DNA of 64,000 nt. It comes from Saprospiraceae bacterium. GTDB lineage: Bacteria > Bacteroidota > Bacteroidia > Chitinophagales > Saprospiraceae. The stretch is taken from NCBI GenBank assembly GCA_016713025.1, contig JADJPZ010000004.1, positions 2,666,001-2,730,000 of the forward strand, in the 5' to 3' direction. Each line of letters starts with the position of its first letter. Within the stretch, counting starts at the first letter, position 1. A program made the position numbers and the translations under genes. The notes beneath the pieces are model-generated. The model saw only the letters and a list, made by a program, of their open reading frames with translations. It was not told where the DNA came from and ran no database searches. Positions 44,821 to 54,051 of this stretch are shown here, piece by piece.

Positions 44821-45711
44821 ATGAAAAATTATTTTCTGCTTCTAATTGCCTTTATTTTAAATTTTAATATCATTGCACAAAGTGAAGAAAGTGAAACAGG
44901 ATTACCAGGTGACAATTTCAGTCTGGAAGGCGCTCTTGAGCTTTTCAAAAATGCTTCTTCACCTGAAGACTTTGAAAAACAACTGAATTCTGAAAAGAAT
45001 CACGTCAATAACCTTGACCTCAATGGAGATGGCGACATTGATTATATCAGAGTCATCTCCAAGGTGGACAAAGAGGCGCATCTTCTCATTTTACAAGTTC
45101 CAGTCTCCGAAACTGAAAATCAGGATATTGCAGTAATAGAAATAGAAAAAACTTCCAAAGATGAAGCTATCCTTCAGATCATAGGTGATGAAGATATATT
45201 CGGTGAAGAAATCATAGTCGAACCATCCGATGGTACAGACATCGACGAAGATGATGGCGGCAAAGGACCTATGTATGAAAATGAAGATGCCTATGTAGTT
45301 GTCAATGTGTGGGGCTGGTCTACGGTAAGATATATTTATGCTCCTGCATACAGGCCTTGGATCTCACCTTGGAGATGGAGATCATATCCGACTTGGTGGA
45401 GTCCTTGGAGGCCATTCTCATGGTCAGTTTGGCACCCTTTCAGAGTTCGTCATTACAGACCTACTGTTAGGATAGTCAGTACCCACAGAGTGGTCAGAGC
45501 TCATAATGTGTACAGACCTGCAAGGGTGACATCTACTACAGTGCGGACAAGGCATGCAGGTGCCCATGCTAATTATAAAGTCAACAGAACTAAAACCAAA
45601 GTAACCGGACCCAGAGGTAATTCTGTAACAAAAAAGACCACCACCGTCAGAGGGCAAAAGGGCCAGGTCAAAGCCCAAAGAACGACTGTAAAAAAAGGTA
45701 GAAAGGGTTGA
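44821..45711 (+). CDS. Secreted protein with basic, Trp/Arg-rich C-terminus
   Basis: A 296-residue exported protein (signal MKNYFLLLIAFILNFNIIAQ). The first part is acidic with a calcium-loop-like LDLNGDGDIDYIRV near residues 64-77 and a beta segment AHLLILQVPVSETENQDIAV. It changes abruptly at about residue 160 to WGWSTVRYIYAPAYRPWISP, a stretch rich in Trp, Pro and Arg, and ends in a very basic Thr/Lys/Arg tail, suggesting nucleic-acid or cell-wall polymer binding. Similar proteins occur in Bacteroidota without a known role. Confidence 0.6.
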   Translation: MKNYFLLLIAFILNFNIIAQSEESETGLPGDNFSLEGALELFKNASSPEDFEKQLNSEKNHVNNLDLNGDGDIDYIRVISKVDKEAHLLILQVPVSETENQDIAVIEIEKTSKDEAILQIIGDEDIFGEEIIVEPSDGTDIDEDDGGKGPMYENEDAYVVVNVWGWSTVRYIYAPAYRPWISPWRWRSYPTWWSPWRPFSWSVWHPFRVRHYRPTVRIVSTHRVVRAHNVYRPARVTSTTVRTRHAGAHANYKVNRTKTKVTGPRGNSVTKKTTTVRGQKGQVKAQRTTVKKGRKG

Positions 45712-45729
45712 TTTTACTACTCCTTACGG

Positions 45730-45751
45730 TCTTAATTTCTAGAAATTAAGA
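45730..45751. promoter_or_regulatory. 22-bp perfect palindrome upstream of trpS
   Basis: CTTAATTTCTAGAAATTAAG with one further pair on each side. It lies about 30 bases before the trpS -7 box, where an operator would sit. It lacks a T-run on the + strand, so a simple terminator is less likely. Confidence 0.5.
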
Positions 45752-45781
45752 TTACGTTAAAGTTTATAGGACTGTTTTCAC

Positions 45782-45789
45782 TACTTTTG
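45782..45789 (+). promoter_or_regulatory. -7 box for trpS
   Basis: TACTTTTG, 34 bases before the trpS ATG. No TTG at -33, so an activator or relaxed recognition is likely. Confidence 0.5.
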
Positions 45790-45823
45790 CACTCTTTTTA
45801 AAAAGTAACACAATCTTGTAGTA

Positions 45824-46906
45824 ATGAAAACAGTCCTATCTGCCATACAACCAACCGGAGATATGCACCTCGGCAACTATTTTGGTGCAGTCAAAAACTG
45901 GGTAGACCTTCAGGAAAAATATAAGTGCTTTTACGGTGTTGTGGATTATCACGCCATGACGATGCCATATCAGGTCTCCAAACTTAGGACCAATACCTGG
46001 GATCTGATCACAAACCTGGTAGCAGTAGGAGTCAAACCCGAAAATCTTTTTATTCAGTCTCTTGTCCCTGAACATACAGAATTAGGTTGGATATTCAATT
46101 GTTTTTGCTCTTATGGGCAACTGACCAGAATGACACAGTTTAAGGATAAAAGTGTTCAGGTCAATGAAACCACAAAAGAAAGTTTTATCTCTGTAGGATT
46201 ACTCGACTATCCTGTGCTGCAAACAGCTGACATTCTTATATATAAAGCTGACTATGTACCTGTCGGCAAAGATCAGGAACAGCACCTCGAATTGGCAAGA
46301 GACATCGCTCAGAGATTTAACACTCAGGTGGGGAAAGAATATTTTGTGCTACCGGAACCACTCTATACAGAAACCCCCAAAATAAGATCTACTGCTGATC
46401 CAACCAAAAAAATGAGTAAGTCAGCAGGAGAAAAACACTATATCAATGTATTTGCTGATGAAGCCACTATAAGAAGACAAATCAAATCGGCAGTTACAGA
46501 TACAATTATTACTTTAAATCCATGGAATAACCCCAATGCAGAATTAATGAGATCAAATATTGAGAGAGAAGAACAAGAAAAAAACCGAACAAACCTTGAA
46601 GAAAATAATATGTCATTGGGTGTTCAAAATTTGTTCGAACTTATAAAAGCAAGTGGATGGAGCTCTGAGCATGATCAACTTATGAATGAATACAACTCCG
46701 GCACTTTAAAATATGTAGACCTTAAACAAACAACTGCTGATGCTTTAGTACATTTATTAATACCGTTTACTGAAAAGAAGAAAGAATTGAACGCAGATAA
46801 AAAACACCTCAAAGATCAGATCAAACAGTCATCATCTGAAGTCAGAAAAGTGGCACAGCAGACTATGAAAGAAGTTAAAGAATTAGTAGGTCTCCTCAAT
46901 GTGTAA
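45824..46906 (+). CDS. trpS: Tryptophanyl-tRNA synthetase
   Basis: Class I aminoacyl-tRNA synthetase of 360 residues. The HIGH-like motif is MHLGN in QPTGDMHLGNYFGAVKNW at residues 9-26, and the KMSKS motif is intact in TKKMSKSAGEKHY near residue 200. VGKDQEQHLELARDIAQRFN gives the TrpRS-specific region. The C-terminus is a lysine-rich helix slightly longer than in short TrpRS forms. Single gene with its own promoter-like region. Confidence 0.95.
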   Translation: MKTVLSAIQPTGDMHLGNYFGAVKNWVDLQEKYKCFYGVVDYHAMTMPYQVSKLRTNTWDLITNLVAVGVKPENLFIQSLVPEHTELGWIFNCFCSYGQLTRMTQFKDKSVQVNETTKESFISVGLLDYPVLQTADILIYKADYVPVGKDQEQHLELARDIAQRFNTQVGKEYFVLPEPLYTETPKIRSTADPTKKMSKSAGEKHYINVFADEATIRRQIKSAVTDTIITLNPWNNPNAELMRSNIEREEQEKNRTNLEENNMSLGVQNLFELIKASGWSSEHDQLMNEYNSGTLKYVDLKQTTADALVHLLIPFTEKKKELNADKKHLKDQIKQSSSEVRKVAQQTMKEVKELVGLLNV

Positions 46907-47022
46907 TCTTCGCTCATTGCCCGAAATATAATTTTAACTATATTACTTTTAGTATCAAAAGGTAAGGGGTTTATCCTCCTTTCCCTAAATTTGTGTTAAA
47001 AATCCTAGGGAATCAGATATTT

Positions 47023-47050
47023 TTGAAATTTTTAACACTTTTTATTTTTG
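47023..47050 (+). promoter_or_regulatory. Promoter for the third ECF module
   Basis: TTG at 47023-47025 and TATTTTTG at 47043-47050, a 17-base spacing, slightly short. The sigma gene starts 31 bases later. Confidence 0.45.
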
Positions 47051-47081
47051 TGTATAGGGGAGTTAATCTTACCTTTATCAC

Positions 47082-47639
47082 ATGGATATAATCATTCATC
47101 TCAATCAGGACGAATCAGACCTTATAAGAGCTTGTATCAACAATGAGAGGTGGGCTCAAAAAAGGTTGTATGAAGACCATTATTCGCTGATGATGGCTCT
47201 TGCTATGAGATATGCCGGAAATAATGAAGATGCATTAGACATCCTTCACGAGGCCTTCCTGAAAGTTTTCAAAAACCTGTATAAGTATCAGGAAGGAACA
47301 TCGCTCATTTCGTGGATGAGAAAGATTACTATCAATACTGCCATAGATTTTTATCGAAAAGACATAAAACACCGTTCTGATGAACTTGATGCTGCAAAAC
47401 AAGTCAGCACAAATATACCTGATGCTATTTCAGCATTGAGCAGCGAAGAAATTTTAAGTGCCTTGCAGCGATTACCTTATTCTTATCGTTCTGTATTTAA
47501 TATGTTTGTGATCGAAGGGTATTCTCACAAGGAGATATCAAGCCTTCTTGGTATAAATGAGAGTACTTGCAGGTCTAATCTTGTAAAAGCAAGAACAAAA
47601 CTTAAAGAAATATTATTGGATTCCAATTTCCGGTTTTAA
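47082..47639 (+). CDS. ECF-type sigma-70 factor
   Basis: A 185-residue sigma factor with region 2 (MRYAGNNEDALDILHEAFLK, ISWMRKITINTAIDFYRKDI) and region 4 (LPYSYRSVFNMFVIEGYSHK, EISSLLGINESTCRSNLVKA). Its stop overlaps the next start (TAATG), so the partner is translationally coupled. This is the third sigma gene of the type in the window; all three share the EGYxHxEI signature in region 4 or a close variant. Confidence 0.9.
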   Translation: MDIIIHLNQDESDLIRACINNERWAQKRLYEDHYSLMMALAMRYAGNNEDALDILHEAFLKVFKNLYKYQEGTSLISWMRKITINTAIDFYRKDIKHRSDELDAAKQVSTNIPDAISALSSEEILSALQRLPYSYRSVFNMFVIEGYSHKEISSLLGINESTCRSNLVKARTKLKEILLDSNFRF

Positions 47640-49198
47640 TGAACGATAAAAAATTTGACAATATTGTAAAGGGGAAACTCGATCATCTTAGTCCGTCAGA
47701 TGGGCAGGATATCTGGTCTTCACTTGAGTCAAAACTTGATATCGTCCAGCCAGTACAAACTGATGACACATTTGATGACACTGTAAAAAGTCACTTACAA
47801 TCGCACAAGCCACATTACAAATCTGAACACTGGCGCATGCTGAAAACAGAGCTCATCACGATAGAGACAAGGAAAAATACAGTCTTTATCTCAAAGATCC
47901 TGGAACTGGCGGCAATTTTCCTCATAGTTTTTACTATAACACAACTTCCTTCATACATTGACAGAGATCAGGCCAACAAAAAAACAGAGCTTTTTGCAAA
48001 TATTAAGCCGCCAGCAAAAAAAGCGATGCCAGCTTCTGAAAGTTTAGATCAACCTGTTGTAACTCAACAGTCAAAAAAACCAATACAACAACAAAGTCAA
48101 ATAAATGTCATCAGCTCTATTGATGCAGAAAAAACGCCTTTGACACTGAACTTAGATGAGTCGGCCAGTTCAGGGCTACATTCTAACCTTGTTACAGATT
48201 TAAATGACCAGTCTTTGGCAGGAACATTCCAAGTTGCAAATGTTGCAGTCTCTGAAGATGATTCACCATCATCAGAAATAGTGACGAAGAATAATGCCGC
48301 AGATATTGGCATGGGCATGTCGTCAGAAATTCGCTCAGATATCGCGAGTTCAAATGTATCTGATGCCGATCATTCAAAGTTAGCTTTTGAAGACCAAATG
48401 CAGAATGAAATAACTCAGGACAGAAATCATCAATATTTAGAAAACATAGCGGCGAGAGACTTTTCTGTTCCTGAAACTGAACTAGCATTAATCATACCCA
48501 TAAAACCAGCTTTACCAGCTATAAAATCCAGAATAGGAGTATCATTATGGGCTGCTAAAGATGTCAACCTTATCAATACTCCGTTTGACAAACTATATTC
48601 AATAGCATCATACAAAAAAGAGGCATTGAGCAATGCATACGGAGTAAACATTTCAAAGCAATCTTCCAATATCGAAATTCAGACTGGGTTAGGATATATG
48701 TTTAAGGAATATCAACCTAAACTCATTATTGATGAATTTGGTGAATTTGGAGATAACTATTTTGAAAAGAGCCTTAATAAAATATCTTATGATCTGGCTT
48801 CCATTCCACTCAACTTAAAATATCATGGCATAAGCGGTGCTGGATGGAGTGCATATTTGATGTTAGGTGCAACTTTAAACGTTGTTGTCAATGCAGAGTA
48901 TGACATTGCAGAAAGATTGGTCAGAGGTAAACCCAAAGGTGCAAGATATGAAGAGCCAAGATTAGACCAAAAACCATTCATAAAAGGAATATTTCAAGGT
49001 GACAATTTGAAAGACAACTTCTATGTAACTCTCGGATTTGGTTTTGGTATAGAAAAGAGCATTTTTAAGAACTCATCCATTTTTGTTCAACCGTCCTATT
49101 TCAGACATGTCCTTAGTAACGACATAGGCATCGGGCCAAATAAAGACAAAATCCACACTTCATCCTTACAGGTCGGTATCAAAACTTTTATCAATTAA
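47639..49198 (+). CDS. Anti-sigma-like protein with C-terminal barrel-like domain
   Basis: A 519-residue protein coupled to the sigma gene. Residues 1-85 are cytoplasmic with two DxxVKxxLxxxxP...W-type repeats (FDNIVKGKLDHLSPSDGQDIW, FDDTVKSHLQSHKPHYKSEHW), resembling sigma-binding segments; a membrane helix follows (ILELAAIFLIVFTITQLPSYI); a long low-complexity linker rich in Ser, Gln and Asp fills residues ~110-285; and the last ~225 residues have beta-barrel-like strands (IEIQTGLGYMFKEYQPK, LASIPLNLKYHGISGAGWSAY, FYVTLGFGFGIEKSI). The topology is unusual. Confidence 0.65.
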   Translation: MNDKKFDNIVKGKLDHLSPSDGQDIWSSLESKLDIVQPVQTDDTFDDTVKSHLQSHKPHYKSEHWRMLKTELITIETRKNTVFISKILELAAIFLIVFTITQLPSYIDRDQANKKTELFANIKPPAKKAMPASESLDQPVVTQQSKKPIQQQSQINVISSIDAEKTPLTLNLDESASSGLHSNLVTDLNDQSLAGTFQVANVAVSEDDSPSSEIVTKNNAADIGMGMSSEIRSDIASSNVSDADHSKLAFEDQMQNEITQDRNHQYLENIAARDFSVPETELALIIPIKPALPAIKSRIGVSLWAAKDVNLINTPFDKLYSIASYKKEALSNAYGVNISKQSSNIEIQTGLGYMFKEYQPKLIIDEFGEFGDNYFEKSLNKISYDLASIPLNLKYHGISGAGWSAYLMLGATLNVVVNAEYDIAERLVRGKPKGARYEEPRLDQKPFIKGIFQGDNLKDNFYVTLGFGFGIEKSIFKNSSIFVQPSYFRHVLSNDIGIGPNKDKIHTSSLQVGIKTFIN

Positions 49199-49440
49199 GG
49201 GTATGTTTATACTTTAAGCTTTTCTAATAATTATACTCTGAAAACGAAAATCAAACTGCCGTTTCACCACCCGTGATGTACCTTAATCCAATTTTGTCAA
49301 ATCATACTGATTTTTCGATTCATTGGAAACTGTTTGCTCAACTCAACAGTTTTGACCCAAATTTACCCATACATTTATATATAACTATGAAAAAATATCA
49401 GATTTCAGGTCGATTACATTTTGATGAAAGTGAAATTGAT
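49199..49440. other. Spacer between ECF module and rnpA
   Basis: Convergent spacer. It holds only a 21-codon mini-ORF at 49387 that overlaps the rnpA end; not considered a gene. Confidence 0.35.
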
Positions 49441-49812
49441 TTAGAATTTTGAAGCTGACAAAGTAGAATTAATTTTCTTCAGATTCCTTTTTACAGATTG
49501 ATATATCACATCATAAGAGATGATTTCTTTGCCTACATAGACTAGCATCATATAAATGATCTTGCGCTCCGATAATACTCCCGCATCATTAATCTGGATT
49601 CTCAAGGCTTCTCTCATCCTTCTTTTTATCAGGTTGCGATCTACAGCTCTTTTCAGATTTCTTTTACTGACAGACACCCCGCAGTGATAGGCACTATCAG
49701 CCCCGTCAACTTCTTCTACAAAGTATATCATTTTTACAGGATATACAAAAAATGATTTACCCTCAGTAAAGATTCTGTCTATGAGAATTTTTCCTTTTAG
49801 TCTATGGTCCAA
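49441..49812 (-). CDS. rnpA: Ribonuclease P protein component
   Basis: A 123-residue basic protein that assists the RNase P RNA in tRNA 5' processing. The family signature is visible in GVSVSKRNLKRAVDRNLIKRRMREALR near residues 45-72, and the N-terminal FTEGKSFFVYPVKMIYF is the normal pre-tRNA leader-binding face. The only in-frame start before the conserved region is TTG at 49812, with a stop just upstream. It follows rpmH as usual, but a terminator hairpin and a MITE-like element lie between them. Confidence 0.9.
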   Translation of the reverse strand: MDHRLKGKILIDRIFTEGKSFFVYPVKMIYFVEEVDGADSAYHCGVSVSKRNLKRAVDRNLIKRRMREALRIQINDAGVLSERKIIYMMLVYVGKEIISYDVIYQSVKRNLKKINSTLSASKF

Positions 49813-49838
49813 AACTGATCATTATATTTTTGTACTTT

Positions 49839-49893
49839 AGAGTATGTTTAATACATTCACTTTCGCTCAAACATAAAAATTTAAATATACTCT
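49839..49893. mobile_element. MITE-like element D2, short form
   Basis: AGAGTATGTTTA at 49839-49850 is inverted at 49882-49893 (TAAATATACTCT) with one mismatch. The inner TTTCGCTCAAA is shared with D1, so this looks like an internally deleted relative. It lies between rpmH and rnpA. Confidence 0.55.
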
Positions 49894-49934
49894 TAAAGAA
49901 ATTGTAATACCAGAGTACTGTGTGGTAAAAATAA

Positions 49935-49973
49935 AAAATTCTGATTACAACCAATAAGTGTAATCAGAATTTT
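49935..49973. terminator. Terminator between rpmH and rnpA
   Basis: A perfect 15-base stem, AAAATTCTGATTACA and TGTAATCAGAATTTT, with A/T runs on both sides. On the minus strand it would end rpmH transcription before rnpA. Confidence 0.75.
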
Positions 49974-50003
49974 TGAAATAATAATTTTTATATTATATAT
50001 AAC

Positions 50004-50159
50004 TTACTTTGCGCCTTTCTCGTCAGAAACAGTAAGCTTTTGTCTGCCTCTGGCCCGTCTCTTTGCTAATACACGTCTACCGTTTTTAGTAGCCATTCTG
50101 GACCTAAAACCGTGCTTATTGACTCTTTTTCTTTTGGATGGTTGATATGTACGTTTCAT
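50004..50159 (-). CDS. rpmH: 50S ribosomal protein L34
   Basis: A 51-residue protein that reads MKRTYQPSKRKRVNKHGFRS followed by RMATKNGRRVLAKRRARGRQ and a short Bacteroidota tail ending EKGAK. This is the universal L34 sequence. It is a structural protein of the large ribosomal subunit. A -7 box lies about 90 bases upstream, giving a leader of ~85 bases. The dnaA gene and an origin are not in the window. Confidence 0.97.
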   Translation of the reverse strand: MKRTYQPSKRKRVNKHGFRSRMATKNGRRVLAKRRARGRQKLTVSDEKGAK

Positions 50160-50246
50160 TTTACTTATCTGAAGATTAACTATTTGAAATAATATTACTC
50201 CTTATAAAAAACAAAGAAATTTATCCCTGTTTTTTTAAAAGAAGCG

Positions 50247-50279
50247 CAAAGGTAAGGATTATTTTTTAATTGAATGCAA
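50247..50279 (-). promoter_or_regulatory. Promoter for rpmH
   Basis: On the minus strand TTG (50277-50279), a 22-base spacer and TACCTTTG (50254-50247). Slightly long spacing but the -7 box is exact. Confidence 0.5.
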
Positions 50280-50328
50280 ATTGAAGTAATTTTATTTTTT
50301 TATAACTGTCTCTTATCGACTAAATGAA

Positions 50329-52170
50329 TTAGCCATTCATAGAAACTAAAAACTCATTATTGCTTACAGTGCCATTCATATGCTTCTTGATAAATTCCAT
50401 TGCTTCATCAGGCTTCATGTCAGCCAGATGATTACGCAATATAAATAATTTTGGCAATACACTTTCAGGTAGTAACAGTTCTTCCCTTCTGGTACTTGAC
50501 TTCGTGATGTCAATGGCAGGATACATACGTTTGTTGGCCAGAGTTCTGTCCAATTGCAACTCCATATTACCTGTACCTTTAAATTCTTCAAAGATCACTT
50601 CATCCATTTTAGAGCCAGTATCGGTAAGTGCAGTTGCCAAAATAGTCAGCGAACCACCATCTTCGATATTTCTGGCCGCACCAAAAAATTTCTTAGGCTT
50701 GTGCAGCGCATTGGCTTCCACACCACCCGAAAGCACTCTACCGCTTGTAGGAGCCACTGTATTGTAGGCCCTTGCAAGTCTGGTGATAGAATCAAGTAAT
50801 ACCACGACATCATGGCCACTTTCGACAAGTCTTTTGGCTTTTTCCAAGACGATTCCGGCTACCCTTACATGATTATCTGCTGGCTCATCAAATGTACTTG
50901 CGATTACTTCAGCGTGCACACTCCTTTTCATATCAGTGACTTCTTCAGGTCTTTCGTCGATCAGCAAAACTATCAAATAGCACTCAGGATGATTGTCAGC
51001 GATAGCATTTGCAATGTCTTTCAGAAGGAAAGTCTTACCTGTTTTAGGTTGGGCGACAATAAGTCCCCTCTGCCCTTTTCCGATCGGAGTAAACAGATCA
51101 ATCATTCTGTTTCCATAATCTTTGCCTGAAGGATGCGACGCGAGTTTAAACTTTTCGGTCGGAAACAATGGGGTCAGGTAATCAAATGGTACCCTCTCCT
51201 TCAATTTAAGCGGATCCAGACCATTGATACTGGAGACTTTTAGAAGTGCAAAATACTTTTCTCCTTCTTTTGGGGGTCTGATTGATCCCAATACGGTATC
51301 TCCAGTCTTGAGGCCAAATAACTTGATCTGAGAAGGCGAAACATAAATATCATCCGGTGACGAAAGATAATTGTAATCTGAAGATCTCAAAAAGCCGTAA
51401 CCATCCACCATGAGTTCAAGGATGCCTTCACTTTCTATCACTCCATCCAGATCTGCTGTAAACTTAGGTTCCTCAGGCTTTGATTCGACTACATGCACTG
51501 GTCTTGGTGTGTCAGACTGGTGATTTGTATGAGATGCAGGTTTCGGTGAGTCTGATGGTTGATTTGATTGATGTACAGGTTTATCTGTTAACGGCTGTGG
51601 TCTTGAATAATTTCCCTGTCCTGAAGAATGAAATCTTTGATTACGTTGATTCTGATCAAACCGGGGATTTCTTTCTGAAGGGTGGTTAACTTTTTTCACA
51701 TCGGGTTCTGCTTCCACATCATTCGGAATAGGCTCAGATGTAGGTTTTGCCGGAACTGTGGGACGAAATTCTACTTTTTCAGGTGCTTTTAAAATTTTCA
51801 CCCGCTCTCTTTTTGATTTTGGTTTTTCACTTTTGTCAGAAATTTCTTCTTCTATTGATGTGATCTCATTTTTAGAAATATTTTCTTCGCTTGATGTGAT
51901 CTCCTTTTCAGAAATATTTTCTGCAATTACTAGCTGTTCAGTTTCGGTTTCCGTTTTCTTGATAGCTGGCTTCCTGCCTTTTCTTTTATTTTGCTCAGAA
52001 TGTTCATCATCTTCAGCTACCTTTGACTTACTCAGTATAGCTTGCTGATCCAGAATTTTATAAATTAATTCCTGCTTACTTAGCTTCTTGACATTGTTCA
52101 GAGAAAGTTTGTCTGCAAGTGTCTTCAATTCCTGAACAAGCATGTCATTTAATTGCAAAATGTCGTACAT
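50329..52170 (-). CDS. rho: Transcription termination factor Rho
   Basis: A 613-residue hexameric RNA helicase. The N-terminus has the Rho_N helical domain (LNDMLVQELKTLADKLSL), then a ~180-residue insertion rich in Lys, Glu, Pro, Asn and Gln that is typical of Bacteroidota Rho. The RNA-binding cold-shock domain (GYGFLRSSDYNYLSSPDDIY) precedes the ATPase core with Walker A GLIVAQPKTGKTFLL near residue 370 and the Q- and R-loops (LIDERPEEVTDM, GRVLSGGVEANAL). About 190 residues longer than E. coli Rho. Single gene; no clear promoter box. Confidence 0.95.
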   Translation of the reverse strand: MYDILQLNDMLVQELKTLADKLSLNNVKKLSKQELIYKILDQQAILSKSKVAEDDEHSEQNKRKGRKPAIKKTETETEQLVIAENISEKEITSSEENISKNEITSIEEEISDKSEKPKSKRERVKILKAPEKVEFRPTVPAKPTSEPIPNDVEAEPDVKKVNHPSERNPRFDQNQRNQRFHSSGQGNYSRPQPLTDKPVHQSNQPSDSPKPASHTNHQSDTPRPVHVVESKPEEPKFTADLDGVIESEGILELMVDGYGFLRSSDYNYLSSPDDIYVSPSQIKLFGLKTGDTVLGSIRPPKEGEKYFALLKVSSINGLDPLKLKERVPFDYLTPLFPTEKFKLASHPSGKDYGNRMIDLFTPIGKGQRGLIVAQPKTGKTFLLKDIANAIADNHPECYLIVLLIDERPEEVTDMKRSVHAEVIASTFDEPADNHVRVAGIVLEKAKRLVESGHDVVVLLDSITRLARAYNTVAPTSGRVLSGGVEANALHKPKKFFGAARNIEDGGSLTILATALTDTGSKMDEVIFEEFKGTGNMELQLDRTLANKRMYPAIDITKSSTRREELLLPESVLPKLFILRNHLADMKPDEAMEFIKKHMNGTVSNNEFLVSMNG

Positions 52171-52505
52171 AAAATGTATTTAGTGGATATAAATTTAATT
52201 AAAATAGTTTTACAGTCTATAAAATGTTAAAAAATTGCATGTTTGTCTACAATTAGAAAATTGATTGTCAAAAGAAATTAGTATGCAAAATATACCAAAC
52301 AGAAAATTGATTGCGAAAATTTACAATCATAATTATTTAATTTACAATACATTATGATTTAAATTTTCGCAGAATATTTTATGTTCACTATAATTAGGTT
52401 TAATAAATTTGAAAATTAGAGTTTTAAAAGTTAAAACGTTGCCAAACCTTTTTTTTCATGTATAATCATACTTCTTGTTGCCTTTTGCCTATTGTACTCT
52501 GATCT

Positions 52506-52690
52506 ATGAAATCTAAAATTTTAAATAGTGATTCAAAAATAACCATGCCTTTGATCAATGAAATAACATCAACTTGAGTAGTGTAAAATATCCTGAATTT
52601 TACTCTGATGAAAATTATGAAATTAATTTGAAAAGCTTTTTGCTATCGGACGATAGATTTCTTATGAAATTTATGAAAGCACAAAATTAG
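52506..52690 (+). pseudogene. Possible 62-residue small ORF with one-base gap
   Basis: ATG at 52506 begins MKSKILNSDSKITMPLINEI and stops soon after. In the next frame NLSSVKYPEFYSDENYEINL and KSFLLSDDRFLMKFMKAQN run to TAG at 52690. One added base near 52570-52575 would join them. The two parts have protein-like composition, but no homologue is known to me, so this is a weak call. Confidence 0.25.
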
Positions 52691-52715
52691 CTATATATTT
52701 TGATATTGTAATTAC

Positions 52716-52723
52716 TATCTTTG
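52716..52723 (+). promoter_or_regulatory. -7 box for serS
   Basis: TATCTTTG matches TAnnTTTG, 47 bases before the serS ATG. No ideal -33 TTG. Confidence 0.45.
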
Positions 52724-52770
52724 CGAAAAATTATTTTTTTTATCAAAATTATTATAAAAAACATATAAAT

Positions 52771-54051
52771 ATGCTGGAAATAGGCAATATAAGAGAGAAC
52801 AAAGAGAGAATTCTGGCCGGACTCCGTAAAAAAAATGCTTCTTCTGAACAAATAGATCTTGTAGATAAAATAATTTCAGAAGATGATAAAAGAAAAAGTA
52901 TTCAAACGCAACTGGACAATATGTTGTCCAAGACAAATAAGCTTTCTGATGAAATAGGAACATTGTTTAAGAGTGGTAAAGCCGCAGAAGCCAATGCTTT
53001 AAAATCTGAAGTAGCAATGCTCAAGGAAGATTCAAAATCACTGGATATACAACTCAAAGTTATCAAAGAAGGTTTGGAAGAGATGATCATCCAACTTCCC
53101 AATACGCCTCATGAATCGGTACCAATAGGTCTTAAACCGGAAGACAATGAGGTTTTCCAGGCTTGGGACAAACCGCTTCCGGAGTTAGGAGCCGATGCAT
53201 TACCCCACTGGGAACTTGCTGAAAAGTACAATCTGATAAGCTTCAAAGATGGGGTCACTCTTACAGGATCAGGTTTTCCGGTTTATAAAGGTCAAGGTGC
53301 CAGACTTCAAAGGGCTTTGATCAATTTCTTTCTGGATGAAGCTGTAGTGGCAGGGTATCAAGAAATTCAACCTCCGTTATTGGTAAATAAAGACACAGCC
53401 AAAGCCACAGGCCAGCTGCCGGACAAGGAAGGGCAAATGTACTACTGCGAAAAAGATGATTTTTATCTCATTCCGACGGCAGAAGTTCCTCTGACCAATC
53501 TTTACAGAGATACGATCCTCTCAAAAAATGATTTCCCAATAAAACTCACAGGGTATACGCCATGTTTTAGAAGAGAAGCAGGTTCTTATGGTTCTGATGT
53601 AAAAGGACTTAACAGGTTGCACCAGTTTGATAAGATAGAGATCGTCAGATTGGAACATCCTGATCAATCATACGAGGTGCTCATGGAAATGGTAGAGCAT
53701 GTGAAAGGACTATTGGCTAAACTGGAACTCCCGTACCGGATATTGAGACTTTGCGGAGGAGATATGAGTTTCAATTCAGCCTTGACATTTGACTTCGAAA
53801 CCTGGTCGGCTGCGCAAGGAAGATGGCTGGAAGTAAGTTCTGTATCCAATTTTGAGACATTTCAGTCCAATAGGATGAAGCTGAGATTCAGGGACGATGA
53901 TGGAAAAACAAAATTGGCTCATACCCTCAACGGAAGTGCATTGGCACTAGCTCGTATTGTGGCTACGTTATTGGAAAATCACCAGGTTAAAGACGGTATA
54001 TATATTCCTAAAGCATTACAGCCTTATACAGGATTTGAGAAGATTGGTTAA
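52771..54051 (+). CDS. serS: Seryl-tRNA synthetase
   Basis: Class II aminoacyl-tRNA synthetase of 426 residues. The N-terminal ~110 residues are the antiparallel coiled-coil arm that holds tRNA-Ser (MLEIGNIRENKERILAGLRK...). Motif 2 is seen as TPCFRREAGSYGSDVKGLNR, with HQFDKIEIV, and motif 3 as LNGSALALARIVATLLENHQ. The TGQLPDKEGQMY loop is typical. Normal length, own -7 box, no frameshift. Confidence 0.95.
   Translation: MLEIGNIRENKERILAGLRKKNASSEQIDLVDKIISEDDKRKSIQTQLDNMLSKTNKLSDEIGTLFKSGKAAEANALKSEVAMLKEDSKSLDIQLKVIKEGLEEMIIQLPNTPHESVPIGLKPEDNEVFQAWDKPLPELGADALPHWELAEKYNLISFKDGVTLTGSGFPVYKGQGARLQRALINFFLDEAVVAGYQEIQPPLLVNKDTAKATGQLPDKEGQMYYCEKDDFYLIPTAEVPLTNLYRDTILSKNDFPIKLTGYTPCFRREAGSYGSDVKGLNRLHQFDKIEIVRLEHPDQSYEVLMEMVEHVKGLLAKLELPYRILRLCGGDMSFNSALTFDFETWSAAQGRWLEVSSVSNFETFQSNRMKLRFRDDDGKTKLAHTLNGSALALARIVATLLENHQVKDGIYIPKALQPYTGFEKIG

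Larger units (their letters stand above)
52171..52770. other. 600-base AT-rich region before serS
   Basis: Divergent spacer between rho and serS. It contains a -7 box for serS and, at 52506-52690, a weakly supported small reading frame. No repeat or RNA recognised. Confidence 0.4.

Noticed and set aside
49387..49452. 21-codon ORF (MKKYQISGRLHFDESEIDLEF) before rnpA
   Set aside because: Too short, overlaps the 3' end of rnpA and has no promoter or known homologue; it could be a remnant but cannot be supported.
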